Source of the DNA: Luteimonas deserti
Lineage (GTDB): Bacteria; Pseudomonadota; Gammaproteobacteria; Xanthomonadales; Xanthomonadaceae
Length of the DNA: 64,000 nt
Assembly (NCBI RefSeq): GCF_013425765.1
Contig: NZ_JACCJZ010000013.1
Location: 408,807 to 472,806, forward strand
Direction of reading: 5' to 3'
Position numbers and translations under genes: made by a program. Position 1 is the stretch's first letter. Each line of letters opens with the position of its first letter. This document shows positions 9,158 through 19,885 of this stretch, one piece after another. A model generated the notes under the pieces. It was not told the origin of the DNA. It did not search any database and was given only the letters and a program-made list of their open reading frames with translations.

Positions 9158-10231
9158 TCAGCGCGCGCTGTACGCGTGCACTTCGTCGACCAGCACGCGT
9201 ACGTGATCGGGGTTCATGTCCGGCGACATGCCGTGGCCGAGGTTGAAGACATGGCCGTCGCGCGAGCCGCCGTTGCCTTCGCGGTAGCTGTCAAGGGCAT
9301 GACGCACCTGTGCGCGGATCGCATCGGGTGCGCCGTAGAGCGTGGTCGGTTCGAGATTGCCCTGCAGCGCGACGCGGCCCTCGGTACGACGCGCGGCATC
9401 GCCGAGTTCGATGAGCCAGTCGACGCCGACACCCTCCGCGCCGGAGCGCGAGAGGTCGTCGAGATAGGCGGCATTGCCCTTGCCGAACAGGATCAGCGGG
9501 GTGCGCTCGGCGCCGTCGCCGCGTTGCAGTTCCCGGGCGATGCGGGTCAGGTAAGGCAGCGAGAATTCACGGTACATCGCCGGGCTCAGCACGCCGCCCC
9601 AGGTATCGAACACCTGCAGTGCCTGCGCGCCAGCCGCGCGCTGCGCGGCGAGGTAGGCGATGACTGCGTCGGTGTTGACCGACAGCAGCGCGTGCAGCGC
9701 CTTCGGATCATTGAGCGCCATCGCCTTGATGCGCGCGAAATCCTTGCTGCCGCCGCCTTCGACCATGTAGCAGGCCAGCGTCCACGGGCTGCCGGAAAAC
9801 CCGATCAGCGGGACGCGGCCGTCGAGCTCGCGGCGGATCACCCGCACCGCGTCCATGACGTAACGCAGTTCCGTCTCCATATCCGGCACGCCGAGCTTCT
9901 CGATACTCGCGGCATCACGCACCGGATGGCGGAACTTCGGGCCTTCGCCCTCGACGAAGTACAGCTCCAGGCCCATCGCGTCGGGGATGGTCAGGATGTC
10001 GGAGAACAGGATGGCCGCGTCGAGGTCGAAGCGCGCCAGCGGCTGCAGCGTGACCTCGCAGGCGAGATCGGGATTCTTCGCCATCGCCAGGAAACTGCCC
10101 GCCTGCTTGCGTGTCGCGCGGTACTCCGGCAGGTAACGACCGGCCTGGCGCATCAGCCAGACCGGCGTGCGGTCGACGGGTTCGCGGCGGAGCGCGCGGA
10201 GAAAGCGGTCGTTCTTGAGGGCGGCGGACAT
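9158..10231 (-). CDS. hemE: uroporphyrinogen decarboxylase
   Basis: A 357-residue enzyme of full family length. It decarboxylates the four acetate side chains of uroporphyrinogen III to give coproporphyrinogen III in haem synthesis, in the cytoplasm. The signature [16 protein letters not shown] (about 23-38), the catalytic-region Asp in [14 protein letters not shown], and the second signature [20 protein letters not shown] are all present, as is the C-terminal [15 protein letters not shown]. The start [14 protein letters not shown] agrees with the family. It is a single gene followed by the REP-like palindromes and preceded by the small WGR gene on the same strand, 37 nt upstream. Confidence 0.97.
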   Translation of the reverse strand: MSAALKNDRFLRALRREPVDRTPVWLMRQAGRYLPEYRATRKQAGSFLAMAKNPDLACEVTLQPLARFDLDAAILFSDILTIPDAMGLELYFVEGEGPKFRHPVRDAASIEKLGVPDMETELRYVMDAVRVIRRELDGRVPLIGFSGSPWTLACYMVEGGGSKDFARIKAMALNDPKALHALLSVNTDAVIAYLAAQRAAGAQALQVFDTWGGVLSPAMYREFSLPYLTRIARELQRGDGAERTPLILFGKGNAAYLDDLSRSGAEGVGVDWLIELGDAARRTEGRVALQGNLEPTTLYGAPDAIRAQVRHALDSYREGNGGSRDGHVFNLGHGMSPDMNPDHVRVLVDEVHAYSAR

Positions 10232-10268
10232 CGGGACTGGAATTCCTGGTGGATTCGAAAGGGCGTGC

Positions 10269-10523
10269 TCAGGCCGGCGCGTCGCTGCCGCGGGCGAACA
10301 TCAGCTGGAAGCCGCGCTTGAGCTGCGCGTCGCGTGCGGCTTCGAGTGCCTTGAGTGCGCTGGGCTGGTCGAGGAACTGGTCGCGCCGCAGGGAGCTGCG
10401 GCCGCCGACCTGGCCGGTTTCGCGCAGCAGGGTCCAGCCGCCCAGCAGATCGGGCTGCAGGGTCAATTGCACGAAGCGCGGGGATTCGTGGCCGTCGGGA
10501 CGTTGTTGCAGGAACAGGCGCAT
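10269..10523 (-). CDS. WGR-domain small protein
   Basis: An 84-residue protein that is essentially one WGR domain. It starts [20 protein letters not shown], with the core [19 protein letters not shown] (the usual W-G-R triad appears as [14 protein letters not shown]) and a C-terminal helix ending [11 protein letters not shown] domains bind nucleic acid ends in PARPs and MolR-type proteins; stand-alone copies in proteobacteria have no settled role. It is co-directional with hemE, 37 nt upstream of it, and probably shares its transcript. Confidence 0.8.
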   Translation of the reverse strand: MRLFLQQRPDGHESPRFVQLTLQPDLLGGWTLLRETGQVGGRSSLRRDQFLDQPSALKALEAARDAQLKRGFQLMFARGSDAPA

Positions 10524-10601
10524 TGCGGTCGATTGTACGGCCGGCCCCGCCGCGACGCCGCACGTAACATGGCGCTCCCGCTGCCGACGACGGGTTCGAC
10601 C

Positions 10602-11291
10602 ATGCGCATGCTCGATTTCAGCTCCCTGGGCGCCACCGCCTCGACCCTGCTCGGGCTGGTGCTCGTCACGCTGGTCGCGGTCGGCATCCGCCTGGCGTTC
10701 ATGCAGCGGATGCAGCGTCGGCGCGAGCGCGAGAACCGGCAGATCAACGAGCGGCTCAAGACCCTGATCGCCGCCTACAAGACGCTTGGTGGCTCGTTCA
10801 CCGGCGAGCTGGACGTCGATCCGCGGCATCTGCGCGACCTGCGCCAGAGCGCACGCGAGGCGCTCACCGGTGCAGACCCGGGCACCGCCACGCCCGAGGC
10901 TGCCTTCGATTCGGATGCCGCGGTGCGCCGGCGGCGGGTCCGCGATGCGGTCGAGGCCGCGTTGTCGGACGTGATCCTGCTCGGCACCGAAGACCAAGTG
11001 CGGCTGGCGGCGCAGGCGGCCGGCGACATGGTCGCGCGTCGGCCGGTCCGGGTCTCGGCGCTGGTCGTGTCGTTGCGCGCCTTCATCCGTCAGGCGCTCG
11101 ACCTCGACCCCGTGCCCGCCGATCTGGTCGTCCCCGACCAGGGACCCGTGCGCGGCGACGGCGGCGCGAAGAAGGGCGCTGCGCAGGGCGGACGCGGTGG
11201 CGGTGGTGGGGGCGGTGGTGGGGGCGGCGGAATCGGCGGCACAGGGCCGGGCCTGGGCGGGCCGGGCCGCGGCGCGAGTGAGACGCCCTGA
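10602..11291 (+). CDS. membrane-anchored protein with Gly-rich tail, unknown
   Basis: A 229-residue protein with one transmembrane helix near the N-terminus (LGATASTLLGLVLVTLVAVG, about 8-27). Then come a basic stretch (QRMQRRRERENRQ) and a mostly helical cytoplasmic domain (YKTLGGSFTGELDVDP, then ALSDVILLGTEDQVRLAAQA). A low-complexity tail of almost pure Gly runs from about 198 onward. I place the start at 10602 (MRMLDF); an in-frame ATG at 10569 would add 11 residues without changing the topology. No family was recognised. It is divergent from the WGR gene and convergent with aroB. Confidence 0.7.
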   Translation: MRMLDFSSLGATASTLLGLVLVTLVAVGIRLAFMQRMQRRRERENRQINERLKTLIAAYKTLGGSFTGELDVDPRHLRDLRQSAREALTGADPGTATPEAAFDSDAAVRRRRVRDAVEAALSDVILLGTEDQVRLAAQAAGDMVARRPVRVSALVVSLRAFIRQALDLDPVPADLVVPDQGPVRGDGGAKKGAAQGGRGGGGGGGGGGGGIGGTGPGLGGPGRGASETP

Positions 11292-11294
11292 GGC

Positions 11295-12386
11295 TCAGCC
11301 GCGCAGCACGTCCTGCACGGCGGCCTCGGGCACGCCGGCCAGTACGCGGGCGCGGCCGACGCCGTCCCAGACGATGAAGCGCAGGCCGTCGGCCTGGGCC
11401 TTCTTGTCGAGACGCATGTGCGCGAGCAGGCGGTCCGGGTCGAGACCCGATGGCAGCGCGACCGGCAGCCCGAGGCGCTGCAGCAGCGCTTGCAGACGCG
11501 CCGTGTCCGCCGCCGGCGCCAACCCGAGCACCTCCGACAATCGCGCCGCCAGCACCATGCCCACCGCGACCGCCTCGCCGTGGTTGAGGCCGTCGTAGCC
11601 CTGTTCGGTCTCGATCGCATGCCCGAAGGTGTGGCCGAAGTTGAGCAATGCGCGCTCGCCGTGTTCGAACGGGTCGCGCGCGACGATCGCCGCCTTGTGC
11701 GCGCAGCTGCGGGCGATCGCGTCGGCCAGCGCCGCATCGTCCATCGTCAGCAGCGCATCGGCGTGGTCATCGAGCCAGCCCAGGAAGTCCGCATCGCCGA
11801 GCGCGCCGTACTTCACCACCTCGGCCAGGCCGGCGCGCAGTTCGCGTGCGGGCAAGCTGCGCAACGCGGCGGTATCGGCGATCACCGCGCACGGTGGATG
11901 GAAGGCGCCGACGAGGTTCTTGCCCTGCGGCAGGTCCACGGCGGTCTTGCCGCCCACCGCGGAATCCACCATCGCCAGCAGGGTGGTGGGCAGCTGCACG
12001 CAGTCGATGCCACGCATCCAGCAGGCGGCGGCGAAGCCGGCCAGATCGCCGATCACGCCACCCCCGAGTGCGAATACCGACGCGTCACGGCGCAGCCGGG
12101 CCTCGGCTAGCGCATGGGTGACGTCGGCGAAATGGGCGAGCGTCTTCGCAGCCTCGCCGGCGGGCAGGACATGCCGGTGCAGGCGCAGGCCCGGGCGTGC
12201 CGCACGCAGGGCGTCGGCCACGCGATCGGCATACAGCGGCGCCACGTTGCGATCACTGACCAGCATCGCTTCGCCGCCGCGCACGGTCTCGGCGAGCGTG
12301 TCGCCGTCGTCGAGCAGACCAGGGCCGATGCGGATGCGATAGGGACGATCACCGGCGACGGTGACCTCGCGATGGGGCGTCGTCAT
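11295..12386 (-). CDS. aroB: 3-dehydroquinate synthase
   Basis: A 363-residue enzyme, the second step of the shikimate pathway (DAHP to 3-dehydroquinate, NAD- and metal-dependent). It carries the NAD-binding [17 protein letters not shown] (about 102-118), [19 protein letters not shown] (about 131-149), and the metal-ligand regions [18 protein letters not shown] and [12 protein letters not shown]. The start [10 protein letters not shown] is 79 nt downstream of the aroK stop on the same strand, so aroK-aroB are probably one unit as in many proteobacteria. Confidence 0.97.
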   Translation of the reverse strand: MTTPHREVTVAGDRPYRIRIGPGLLDDGDTLAETVRGGEAMLVSDRNVAPLYADRVADALRAARPGLRLHRHVLPAGEAAKTLAHFADVTHALAEARLRRDASVFALGGGVIGDLAGFAAACWMRGIDCVQLPTTLLAMVDSAVGGKTAVDLPQGKNLVGAFHPPCAVIADTAALRSLPARELRAGLAEVVKYGALGDADFLGWLDDHADALLTMDDAALADAIARSCAHKAAIVARDPFEHGERALLNFGHTFGHAIETEQGYDGLNHGEAVAVGMVLAARLSEVLGLAPAADTARLQALLQRLGLPVALPSGLDPDRLLAHMRLDKKAQADGLRFIVWDGVGRARVLAGVPEAAVQDVLRG

Positions 12387-12465
12387 CGAATGGATCCAAG
12401 AAGGGCGCAGGGCGACACGGGTGCGTCGCGGTCGCAGATGGGAAGAGGACGCAGGACGCTCCCGC

Positions 12466-13026
12466 TCATGCGTGGGGCGCGGGATGCGTGTCGGCGGCAG
12501 GCGGCTGCCAGTGCGCCTGCACCAGGCGGCCCAGCTGGGCTGCTGCTTCGGCGCAGGCGTGCCGACCGGTATCGAATCGCAGGTGCGCGGCCTCGGCGTA
12601 AAGCGGGGCACGCACGGCCGCCAACCGTTCGAGCACGGTGCGCCGGTCGCCGTGGGCCAGCAGCGGCCGCGTGCGGTCGCGGGCCAGTCGCGCCAGCTGG
12701 GTGTCCACGTCCGCATGCATATGGATCACCAGCGCGCGGGCGCGCATCCGCGCGCGGTTGTCCGCATCGAGGACCGCACCCCCGCCGGTGGCGACGATCT
12801 GGCGGGTGCCCTCCAGCACGTCGGCCAGGATGCTGCGCTCGCGTGCGCGGAATCCGGCTTCGCCCTCGCAGTCGAAGATCATCGGGATGGTGGCGCCGGT
12901 GCGGACCTCGATTTCATGGTCCACGTCCACGAACGCCAGACCGCAGCGCCGTGCGAGGCGGCGACCGATCGACGATTTGCCGGCGCCCATCGGACCGACG
13001 AGCACGAGGTTGGGGGCGGACTGCAT
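12466..13026 (-). CDS. aroK: shikimate kinase
   Basis: A 186-residue P-loop kinase phosphorylating shikimate at O3. Walker A is [12 protein letters not shown] (about 11-22), with the shikimate-binding [11 protein letters not shown], the Arg in GEAGFRARE, the GGG motif [10 protein letters not shown] and the lid region [10 protein letters not shown]. Length is normal for AroK with a Pro/His-rich C-terminal tail. It lies directly upstream of aroB on the same strand. Confidence 0.96.
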   Translation of the reverse strand: MQSAPNLVLVGPMGAGKSSIGRRLARRCGLAFVDVDHEIEVRTGATIPMIFDCEGEAGFRARERSILADVLEGTRQIVATGGGAVLDADNRARMRARALVIHMHADVDTQLARLARDRTRPLLAHGDRRTVLERLAAVRAPLYAEAAHLRFDTGRHACAEAAAQLGRLVQAHWQPPAADTHPAPHA

Positions 13027-13235
13027 GGCCGCATGCTAGCAGCGGGGCAACGTGGCGCGCCTCGCGGCAGGCATGTCGGGGACCGGGGGCGGGGGTGCTG
13101 GCCTACCGGAGCACACTGTTTTTTTGGCGCGCGCGCGGCATCCGGTCGAGCCGCGCGGGACTGCGCCGGCAGAGCGCGACCCCGACGATGGCCGACGTCG
13201 TCGCTTGCGCCGACCGCGCAGGCCGCCGGGCGCGA

Positions 13236-14045
13236 TCAGGCCTCCCGCAGGATCCGTCGTCCGGCGTCCAGCGTCACCACTTGATCCGCGTGGTCCGGCA
13301 GCGTGCGCAGCGCCTGGCGGCTGACCCGCTCGAAGTGCTGCACGAACCGCGCGATGCCCGCCGCGTTCATGCCGCCGCCGCCCGGCCTGGCCGAATGCAG
13401 GGCCTGTTCCTGCTGCAGACGCCAGTCGAAGACCACCTCGAAGCCTGGCGGCTGCAGAAACAGCAGCCTGTCGATGCAGGCCCACAGCGCCGGATAATCG
13501 CGGCCAAGCGCGGCGTTGCACCAGCGTCGCCAGGTGCCGGACGGGTCCTCGTCGCGTTCCAGCGCGTTCACCGGTTCGATCAGGCAGCGTGGTGCTTCCG
13601 GCGGCGTGCCGACGCACCAGCCCTCGAACACCAGCAGGTCGATCCGCTCCGCCCAAGGCCAGCCCGCTTCGGGCAGGCGGCGGTCCTCGAGCTTGTCGAA
13701 GCGCGGCAGCCGCACCGGGGTGCCGGTGCGCACCGCGTCGAACACCGACAGACCCAGGGCCACCTCGTGCGTGCCCGGCGGGCCGCGGGTGGCGAGCAGG
13801 GGGTGCACGCGGGCGGCCAGTGCGCGCCGGGCGTCCCGGTCCAGATACAGATCGTCCAGCGAGAGCGCCGCGCCGCGCAGACCGCGCGCCGCTGCCGCGT
13901 CGATCAACTGGGCGGCGAGGGTGGATTTGCCGGTGCCCTGCAGGCCGCTGATGCCGAGCACCCGGGCGTCGTGGGACAGCGTGTCGTCGAGTACGCGCGA
14001 GACGACGGCATCGGGCCAGCGGGCAGTCGGCGTCGTTCGGGCCAT
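13236..14045 (-). CDS. P-loop small-molecule kinase (glycerate 3-kinase-like)
   Basis: A 269-residue protein with Walker [15 protein letters not shown] (about 31-44), a Walker-B-like [11 protein letters not shown] (about 136-146) and [12 protein letters not shown] (about 60-72). This arrangement is that of the phosphoribulokinase/uridine-kinase-like group that includes plant-type D-glycerate 3-kinase. The substrate cannot be read with certainty. The 209 bp between this gene and aroK contain no supported gene, only a T-run at about 13120 with a weak stem. Confidence 0.75.
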   Translation of the reverse strand: MARTTPTARWPDAVVSRVLDDTLSHDARVLGISGLQGTGKSTLAAQLIDAAAARGLRGAALSLDDLYLDRDARRALAARVHPLLATRGPPGTHEVALGLSVFDAVRTGTPVRLPRFDKLEDRRLPEAGWPWAERIDLLVFEGWCVGTPPEAPRCLIEPVNALERDEDPSGTWRRWCNAALGRDYPALWACIDRLLFLQPPGFEVVFDWRLQQEQALHSARPGGGGMNAAGIARFVQHFERVSRQALRTLPDHADQVVTLDAGRRILREA

Positions 14046-14122
14046 CGCTGCACCTTAGCGCCGGCCGGCGCGGATTGCAGGGCCGTTCGACATCCTCGTG
14101 CGCCGGGGCGATCATTCGAGCC

Positions 14123-14731
14123 ATGACCGAAGCCAGCCCCGTCCTGTTGAACGAAGCCCTGTCCACCTTCGCCGCGCTGTTCGAGGAAGCGCAGGCGGCC
14201 GGTGAGCCCGATCGCACCGCGATGACCGTGGCCACCGCCTCGCCGGACGGCAGGCCATCGGCGCGGACGGTCCTGCTCAAGGCCTGGGACGCACGCGGCT
14301 TCGTGTTCTACACCCACCTCGACGGGCGCAAGGGCAGGGAGCTGCAGGCGAATCCCCAGGCGGCCCTGCTCTTCCACTGGCCGCGCGTGCGTCGGGGAGT
14401 CCAGGTGCGCATCGAAGGGCCGGTCGTGATCGTGGCGGACGAGGAGGCCGACGCCTATTTCGCCTCGCGGCCGCGCGGCAGCCAGCTCGGCGCCTGGGCC
14501 TCGAAGCAGAGCGAGGTGCTCGAGAGCCGCTCGACGTTCGAGCAGCGGCTGGCTGATGTCGAAGCGGAGTTCGAAGGGCGCGACGTGCCGCGGCCGCCGC
14601 GCTGGTCGGGCCTGCGCGTGCGTGCCGACAGGATCGAGTTCTGGTACGGGGCCGACTACCGTCTGCACGAGCGCTGGGTGTACGAGTGCGATGTCGCCGG
14701 GGATTGCAGGAAGCGGATGCTGTATCCGTGA
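14123..14731 (+). CDS. pdxH: pyridoxamine 5'-phosphate oxidase
   Basis: A 202-residue FMN enzyme that oxidises pyridoxine/pyridoxamine 5'-phosphate to PLP. The FMN-binding [20 protein letters not shown] (about 47-66), [19 protein letters not shown] (about 72-90), [16 protein letters not shown] (about 115-130) and the C-terminal signature with FWYG and RMLYP are present. The start MTEASPVL is preferred over an upstream in-frame ATG at 14075. Its stop overlaps the next gene (GTGA). Confidence 0.95.
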   Translation: MTEASPVLLNEALSTFAALFEEAQAAGEPDRTAMTVATASPDGRPSARTVLLKAWDARGFVFYTHLDGRKGRELQANPQAALLFHWPRVRRGVQVRIEGPVVIVADEEADAYFASRPRGSQLGAWASKQSEVLESRSTFEQRLADVEAEFEGRDVPRPPRWSGLRVRADRIEFWYGADYRLHERWVYECDVAGDCRKRMLYP

Positions 14732-15642
14732 ACGGCGGGGAGTCGTCATCCGTCGCCGGTGATTCCAATCGGCACGCGAGCCGAGGCACGGCGCAGGCGC
14801 CGTCGTCGACGGATGAACCTCCGGTCATCGCGCACGGCTCTTCCAGGGCGACCGGCCCGCAGCGCATCGTCTGCCTGACCGAGGAACCGACCGAAGTGCT
14901 GTACGCGCTCGGCGAGCAGGACCGCATCGTCGGCATCAGCGGTTTCACCGTGCGTCCGCCGCAGGCGCGCAAGGAGAAGCCCAAGGTCAGTGCGTTCACC
15001 AGCGCGAAGATCGACGAGATCCTCAAGCTCGAACCGGATTTCGTCGTCGGGTTTTCCGACATCCAGGCCGACATCGCCGCCGTGCTCGTGCGCCGCGGCG
15101 TCGAGGTGTGGATCAGCAACCACCGCAGTGTCGACGGCATCGTCGACTACGTGCGCCGGCTCGGCGCGCTAGTCGGCTGCGCGGCGCGCGCCGACGCCTA
15201 TGCCGACGAACTGCGCCGCGGACTGGATGAGATCGAGGCGCAAAGCGCGCGCCTGCCGCAGCGCCCCCGCGTCTATTTCGAGGAATGGGACGAGCCGATC
15301 ATCACCGGCATCCGCTGGGTCGCCGAGCTGGTGCGCATCGCCGGTGGTGACGACGTGTTCCCCGAGCTGTCGGCCGAACCGCTGGCGAAGGCCCGGATTC
15401 TGGCCAATGGCGATCCGGTGATCGAACGCGCGCCCGACATCATCCTCGGCTCGTGGTGCGGCAAGAAGTTCCGCCCCGAGCGCGTGGCCGCGCGTCCGGG
15501 CTGGGACGCGATTCCGGCGGTACGCGACGGCGAGCTGCACGAGATCAAGTCGCCGTTGATCCTGCAGCCGGGCCCGGCGGCGTTGACCGATGGCGTGCGG
15601 CAGATCGCCGACATCGTGCAGGCCTGGGCGCGCAGGCGCTGA
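14728..15642 (+). CDS. BtuF-like cobalamin/metal-chelate binding protein
   Basis: About 304 residues from a GTG that overlaps the pdxH stop. From about residue 46 it matches the periplasmic-binding PF01497 fold: [45 protein letters not shown], then [19 protein letters not shown] and [13 protein letters not shown]. The N-terminal ~45 residues are low-complexity and contain no signal peptide or lipobox. The protein would therefore be cytoplasmic unless the true start differs. Xanthomonad relatives are commonly named cobalamin-binding protein. No transporter genes are adjacent, so ligand and location are uncertain. Confidence 0.75.
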   Translation: MNGGESSSVAGDSNRHASRGTAQAPSSTDEPPVIAHGSSRATGPQRIVCLTEEPTEVLYALGEQDRIVGISGFTVRPPQARKEKPKVSAFTSAKIDEILKLEPDFVVGFSDIQADIAAVLVRRGVEVWISNHRSVDGIVDYVRRLGALVGCAARADAYADELRRGLDEIEAQSARLPQRPRVYFEEWDEPIITGIRWVAELVRIAGGDDVFPELSAEPLAKARILANGDPVIERAPDIILGSWCGKKFRPERVAARPGWDAIPAVRDGELHEIKSPLILQPGPAALTDGVRQIADIVQAWARRR

Positions 15643-15801
15643 GCAACCGCACGGCACGCCCGCGCGGCACGCCGCGATGTGGCGATGTGAATGGCCGCAC
15701 GGCAGAGCGTTTGGAGCCGCACGGCGCATGCGTATGCGCATCGCGCCGTCATGCGCGTGCCGACGCGGGTGGAGTGGTCTGCGGTCGCGTCGCGGAACCG
15801 C

Positions 15802-16197
15802 TCAGGACGCGGGCGGCACCGTCGGATCCCGCCATCGGCTGAGCCGCGTGGCGAGCAAGGCGTCGACGACTTCGTGTGCGCGCACGTCGCCGGGCCCGCG
15901 CGCGTCGTGGCCCTTGCCCTTGTCGTGGTTGCAGCGTGCGCAGGCCAACGCGAGATTGCGCGGATCATCGGCGTCGTCGCCGACCTGCGCGGTCAACACC
16001 GCGGCCGCGCGCCGGCCGAACCAGGCTTGGGGCACCACGTGTTCCAGCGTCGTGTTGCCGAGCGGCTCGCCATCGCCGCGAAGCTGCAGCGTGCTGCGGC
16101 AATGCAGGCAGCGCGTCGACCAGATGCCGCCGTCGAGGACGGCGAGGGCATCGGTATGCGCCGCGAGCAGCAGGCGCCGTCGCAGTGCCGCGCGCAT
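15802..16197 (-). CDS. HNH endonuclease
   Basis: A 131-residue HNH protein. It has a zinc pair CLHC (about 30-33), the catalytic LEHVVPQAW (about 51-59), and the second half NLALACARCNHDKGKG (about 81-96) with its CxxC. These are the ββα-metal fold landmarks. It is a stand-alone gene; 159 bp of featureless sequence separate it from the BtuF-like gene. It could be a house-keeping HNH or a homing-type remnant; no target is suggested by the context. Confidence 0.85.
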   Translation of the reverse strand: MRAALRRRLLLAAHTDALAVLDGGIWSTRCLHCRSTLQLRGDGEPLGNTTLEHVVPQAWFGRRAAAVLTAQVGDDADDPRNLALACARCNHDKGKGHDARGPGDVRAHEVVDALLATRLSRWRDPTVPPAS

Positions 16198-16345
16198 GGC
16201 TCAGAACCTGTTCAAGGTGCGTCGCGAGGGCAGCGAGGTGGCGCGTGCCGGAGTGGAGAACGCGCCACGTCCGTGGAAGTACGTGAGCGTTCCGAGCACC
16301 GCACACGCGTCAGATGGCAGGCGTCGCGGGACGTTGGCCACGATC

Positions 16346-17539
16346 TCAGGTCTTCAGCACGCCCAGCTCATGCCCGATGCGGGTGAACGCATCGATCGCG
16401 CGCTCCAGGTGTTCGCGCGTGTGTGCGGCGCTGATCTGGGTGCGGATCCGCGCCTGCTCCTTCGCAACGACCGGGAAGAAGAAGCCGATCGCGTAGATGC
16501 CTTCCTCGAGCAGCCGCTCGGCGAAGCGCTGCGCGAGTTTGGCGTCGTAGAGCATGACCGGGCTGATCGGGTGCACGCCGGGTCGCACGTCGAAACCGGC
16601 TGCCGTCATCTGCTCGCGGAAGTAGCGGGTGTTCTCGACCAGCTGCGTGCGCAGATCGCCGGCGGCGTCGAGCATCTCGAAGGCCTTGATGCCGGCCGCG
16701 ACCACGTGCGGCGGCAGCGAGTTCGAAAACAGATAGGGACGCGAGCGTTGACGCAGCAGTTCGATGACTTCGCGCTTGGCGGTAGTGAAACCACCGAGCG
16801 CGCCGCCCATCGCCTTGCCCAGCGTGCCGGTGACGATGTCGATCTTCTTGAGCACGCCCTTCACTTCGGCCGAGCCGCGGCCGGTGGCACCGAGGAAGCC
16901 GGTCGCATGGCATTCGTCGATGTGCACCAGGGCGTCGTACTGCGCGGCCAGTGCGGTGATCTCGTCGAGCGGCGCGATGTAGCCGTCCATCGAGAACACG
17001 CCGTCGGTGGTGATCAGGATCGTCTGCGCGCCGTCGGCGCGCGCCTGCTTCAGCTGTGCCTCGAGATCCGCCATGTCGCAGTTCGCGTAGCGGTAGCGCT
17101 TGGCCTTGCACAGGCGCACGCCGTCGATGATCGAGGCGTGGTTGAGCGCATCGCTGATGACCGCGTCGTGCTCACCCAGAAGCGGCTCGAACAGGCCGCC
17201 GTTGGCGTCGAAACACGCGGCGTAGAGGATCGTGTCCTCCTTGCCGAAGAAGTCCGCGATGGTCGTTTCGAGCTGCTTGTGCAGATCCTGCGTGCCGCAG
17301 ATGAAGCGCACCGACGCCATGCCGAAGCCGTGCGTATCGAGTGCATCCTTGGCGGACGCGATGATGTCCGGATGGTCGGCCAGGCCCAGGTAGTTGTTGG
17401 CGCAGAAGTTCAGCACCGTGCGGCCGTCTTCCAGCGTAATTTCGGCCGACTGCGGGCCGGTGATCACGCGTTCGGCCTTGAACAGGCCAGCGTCGCGGAT
17501 CTCGTCGAGGGTGTCGGCGTAGCGCTGGGTCAGGGACAT
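16346..17539 (-). CDS. kbl: glycine C-acetyltransferase (2-amino-3-ketobutyrate CoA ligase)
   Basis: A 397-residue PLP enzyme that cleaves 2-amino-3-ketobutyrate with CoA to glycine and acetyl-CoA, the second step of threonine degradation. It shows [14 protein letters not shown] (about 48-61), [46 protein letters not shown] and the PLP-lysine region [17 protein letters not shown] chose MSLTQRYAD at 17539; a longer frame upstream lacks family similarity. The partner dehydrogenase tdh is on the same strand but one gene away. Confidence 0.96.
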   Translation of the reverse strand: MSLTQRYADTLDEIRDAGLFKAERVITGPQSAEITLEDGRTVLNFCANNYLGLADHPDIIASAKDALDTHGFGMASVRFICGTQDLHKQLETTIADFFGKEDTILYAACFDANGGLFEPLLGEHDAVISDALNHASIIDGVRLCKAKRYRYANCDMADLEAQLKQARADGAQTILITTDGVFSMDGYIAPLDEITALAAQYDALVHIDECHATGFLGATGRGSAEVKGVLKKIDIVTGTLGKAMGGALGGFTTAKREVIELLRQRSRPYLFSNSLPPHVVAAGIKAFEMLDAAGDLRTQLVENTRYFREQMTAAGFDVRPGVHPISPVMLYDAKLAQRFAERLLEEGIYAIGFFFPVVAKEQARIRTQISAAHTREHLERAIDAFTRIGHELGVLKT

Positions 17540-17571
17540 ACGGAGCGATCCAAGAAGACGGGCCGTGCAGT

Positions 17572-18591
17572 TTACTTGGCCGAGTCGGTTGCGGCTGTGG
17601 AGCGCGCTTCGCACCAGATTTCCCATGCGGTCTGCAACGCGCCCACATCCGTCGGCAATCCGTGTTGCGCGCCGCTGACGGCCAACCAGTCGGTGAAGTC
17701 GACACCACGGGCCGCAGCGGCACTGATCGTGCCCAGAATGTGCCGTTCCGGACTGGCGTCGATCAGGAACTCCGCGAACAGAAGCGATTGCGAATAAAAC
17801 ATGCCGGCGGGGCCTGCATCAGCGCCGCGCATCGTCATCACCTGCACGCCCGAGGCCGTCTGTGCGCCGCCTTGCGCCTGCATCAAGGCGCGCTGCTGCG
17901 CGGTGACGGGGTGTGCCATGGTCAGAAACTCGGCGAGCGGGCGAATCGCTGGCGACGACTGGCGCCAGGCTTCGAAGAAATGACGTTCGCGCGCCGCACG
18001 ACCCGCGCTGTCTTCCATCAGGACGGCCGAGGCTTCGTCCAGCCAGTCGGGAGCCGGTGTTCCGTAGGCGTCCGGGGATGGTGATGCCTCGGGCCAGAAT
18101 GCAGCGTGGTACTGCGCGTGGCCGAGCTCGTGCCGAAGCATATCGACGTGCTGGGCTCCGATCTGAGAAAGGGTGCGTTCGATCCGTGCGGCGTCAGCCT
18201 CGGGCATGGCGCGTCGCATGACGGTTTCGAACTGCGCGCGCTTGTCCGCCGGCGACAGCCAGCTCTGGGCGAATCCCAAGCCGTGGGTCCGTGCGAATCG
18301 GTGTGCGTCGTCGCGGCTGAAGGTCGCGCTCAGGACCAGCAGGCCGGGCGGGAGGCGTCGGCCGAAAATCTGACCGAACTGGACGGCAGCGGCATCCAGT
18401 GCCGTCGCCGCCAGTCGGGCGTCGTCGTGCGTGTCGGCGTAGGCCAGTCCATGTGCGGTGGGCAGACAGACCGAGGCAGGCGGCTCGGCCACGTCGGGAC
18501 ACGTGGGTGCGTCGGCCGCAAAGGCGGAGGAGATCGCGGCCGCGAGGCCTGCAAGCACGAAACCACGAAAAAACGCACGTTCGTTGCGCAT
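17572..18591 (-). CDS. secreted HExxH metalloprotease-like protein, unknown
   Basis: A 339-residue protein with a clear Sec signal ([17 protein letters not shown], cleavage about residue 25). It has a zinc-peptidase-like motif [11 protein letters not shown] (about 151-161) and a downstream [13 protein letters not shown] (about 181-193), the spacing expected of a gluzincin-type third ligand (E). No named family was recognised. A strong AGGAGGTG ribosome site lies just before the ATG. It sits between tdh and kbl on the same strand, 32 nt before kbl, which is unusual for this pair. Confidence 0.8.
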   Translation of the reverse strand: MRNERAFFRGFVLAGLAAAISSAFAADAPTCPDVAEPPASVCLPTAHGLAYADTHDDARLAATALDAAAVQFGQIFGRRLPPGLLVLSATFSRDDAHRFARTHGLGFAQSWLSPADKRAQFETVMRRAMPEADAARIERTLSQIGAQHVDMLRHELGHAQYHAAFWPEASPSPDAYGTPAPDWLDEASAVLMEDSAGRAARERHFFEAWRQSSPAIRPLAEFLTMAHPVTAQQRALMQAQGGAQTASGVQVMTMRGADAGPAGMFYSQSLLFAEFLIDASPERHILGTISAAAARGVDFTDWLAVSGAQHGLPTDVGALQTAWEIWCEARSTAATDSAK

Positions 18592-18711
18592 GCACCACCT
18601 CCTGTGGAAATCAGGAGGGTGAATCTAAACCGTGTGGCAGGTCCTCGTACGTGCCACACGTCATGCGGACGCGCGAGCGCGTCGGCGGCTACGCCGCAAC
18701 GCGCCTGTCGT

Positions 18712-19746
18712 TCAACGCCAGTCCAGCACCACCTTGCCCGACTTGCCCGATTCCATCAGGTCGAAGCCCCTCTGGAAGTCGTCGGCCGGCAGCTGGTGGC
18801 TGAGCACCTTGCCCAGCGGGAAGCCCGACAGCACGAGCTGGGTCATCTTGTACCAGGTCTCGTACATGCGCCGGCCGTAGATGCCCTGGACGGTGAGGCC
18901 CTTGAAGATGATGCGGTCCCAGTCGATGCCGGCGCCCTTGGGCAGGATGCCGAGCAGCGCAACCTTGCCGCCGTGGTACATGCAGTCGAGCATGTCGTTG
19001 AACGCATGCGGGTTGCCGCTCATTTCCAGGCCCACGTCGAAGCCCTCCATGTGCAGGTCCTTCATGACGTCCTTGAGCGAGGTGTTCGACACGTTGACCA
19101 CGCGCGTGGCGCCCATGTCGGCGGCGAGCTTGAGGCGGAAGTCGTTGACGTCGGTAACCACGACGTTGCGCGCGCCGATGTGCTTGCAGATGCCCGCGGC
19201 CATCACGCCGATCGGGCCGGCGCCGGTGATCAGCACGTCCTCGCCGACGACGTCGAATTCCAGTGCGCAATGCGCGGCGTTGCCGTAGGGGTCGAAGAAC
19301 GCGGCGAGCTCGCTCGGAATCTGGTCGGGAATCGGCCACAGGTTGGTCGCCGGCATCACCACGTATTCGGCGAACGCGCCGTTGCGCGTGACGCCGATGC
19401 CGACGGTGTTCGGGCACAGGTGCGGCTTGCCGGCGCGGCAGTTGCGGCAGTGGCCGCAGACCAGATGGCCTTCCGCGGAGACGCGCTGGCCGATGTCATA
19501 GCCGGTGACCGCCGAGCCCAGTTCGACGATGCGGCCGACGAACTCGTGGCCGATGACCAGGCCGGGCGTGATCGTGCGCTGGCTCCACTCGTCCCACAGG
19601 TAGATGTGCAGGTCGGTGCCGCAGATCGCGGCCTTCTCGACCCGGATCAGCACGTCGTTCGGGCCCGGGGCCGGCACCGGTACCTCGGCCATCCAGATGC
19701 CTTTGGTCGCGTCGCGCTTGACCAGCGCCTTCATTGTCTGGGCCAT
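18712..19746 (-). CDS. tdh: L-threonine 3-dehydrogenase
   Basis: A 344-residue zinc alcohol-dehydrogenase-family enzyme oxidising L-threonine to 2-amino-3-ketobutyrate with NAD. It shows the catalytic zinc site [16 protein letters not shown] (about 39-54), [11 protein letters not shown], the structural zinc cysteines [15 protein letters not shown] (about 97-111), and the Rossmann motif [13 protein letters not shown] (about 170-182). Length is typical. The 120 bp downstream, before the metalloprotease gene, hold nothing recognisable. Confidence 0.97.
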   Translation of the reverse strand: MAQTMKALVKRDATKGIWMAEVPVPAPGPNDVLIRVEKAAICGTDLHIYLWDEWSQRTITPGLVIGHEFVGRIVELGSAVTGYDIGQRVSAEGHLVCGHCRNCRAGKPHLCPNTVGIGVTRNGAFAEYVVMPATNLWPIPDQIPSELAAFFDPYGNAAHCALEFDVVGEDVLITGAGPIGVMAAGICKHIGARNVVVTDVNDFRLKLAADMGATRVVNVSNTSLKDVMKDLHMEGFDVGLEMSGNPHAFNDMLDCMYHGGKVALLGILPKGAGIDWDRIIFKGLTVQGIYGRRMYETWYKMTQLVLSGFPLGKVLSHQLPADDFQRGFDLMESGKSGKVVLDWR

Positions 19747-19848
19747 CGTGGGGAGTCTGCCGTGGGCGAAAAGAGCCGGCGATTATACGGGGCGCGTCGC
19801 GCCGTCCCTGCTGCAGCGCGGCGCGCCGGGCGCGTGGTTGCCTGCGGT

Positions 19849-19854
19849 TAGACT
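19849..19854 (+). promoter_or_regulatory. Putative -10 element (TAGACT) of the S46 peptidase gene
   Basis: TAGACT in GCGGTTAGACTTGGCG lies 32 nt from the ATG. The same or a similar hexamer stands at a similar distance before three other genes here (22455, 25047, 29965). No good -35 is visible. Confidence 0.35.
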
Positions 19855-19885
19855 TGGCGCCCCGACACGACTGAACAGGATCCCC

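Noticed and set aside
13114..13130. Terminator at the T-run (seven T) near 13120
   Set aside because: The upstream stem is short and bulged, and no + strand gene ends nearby.
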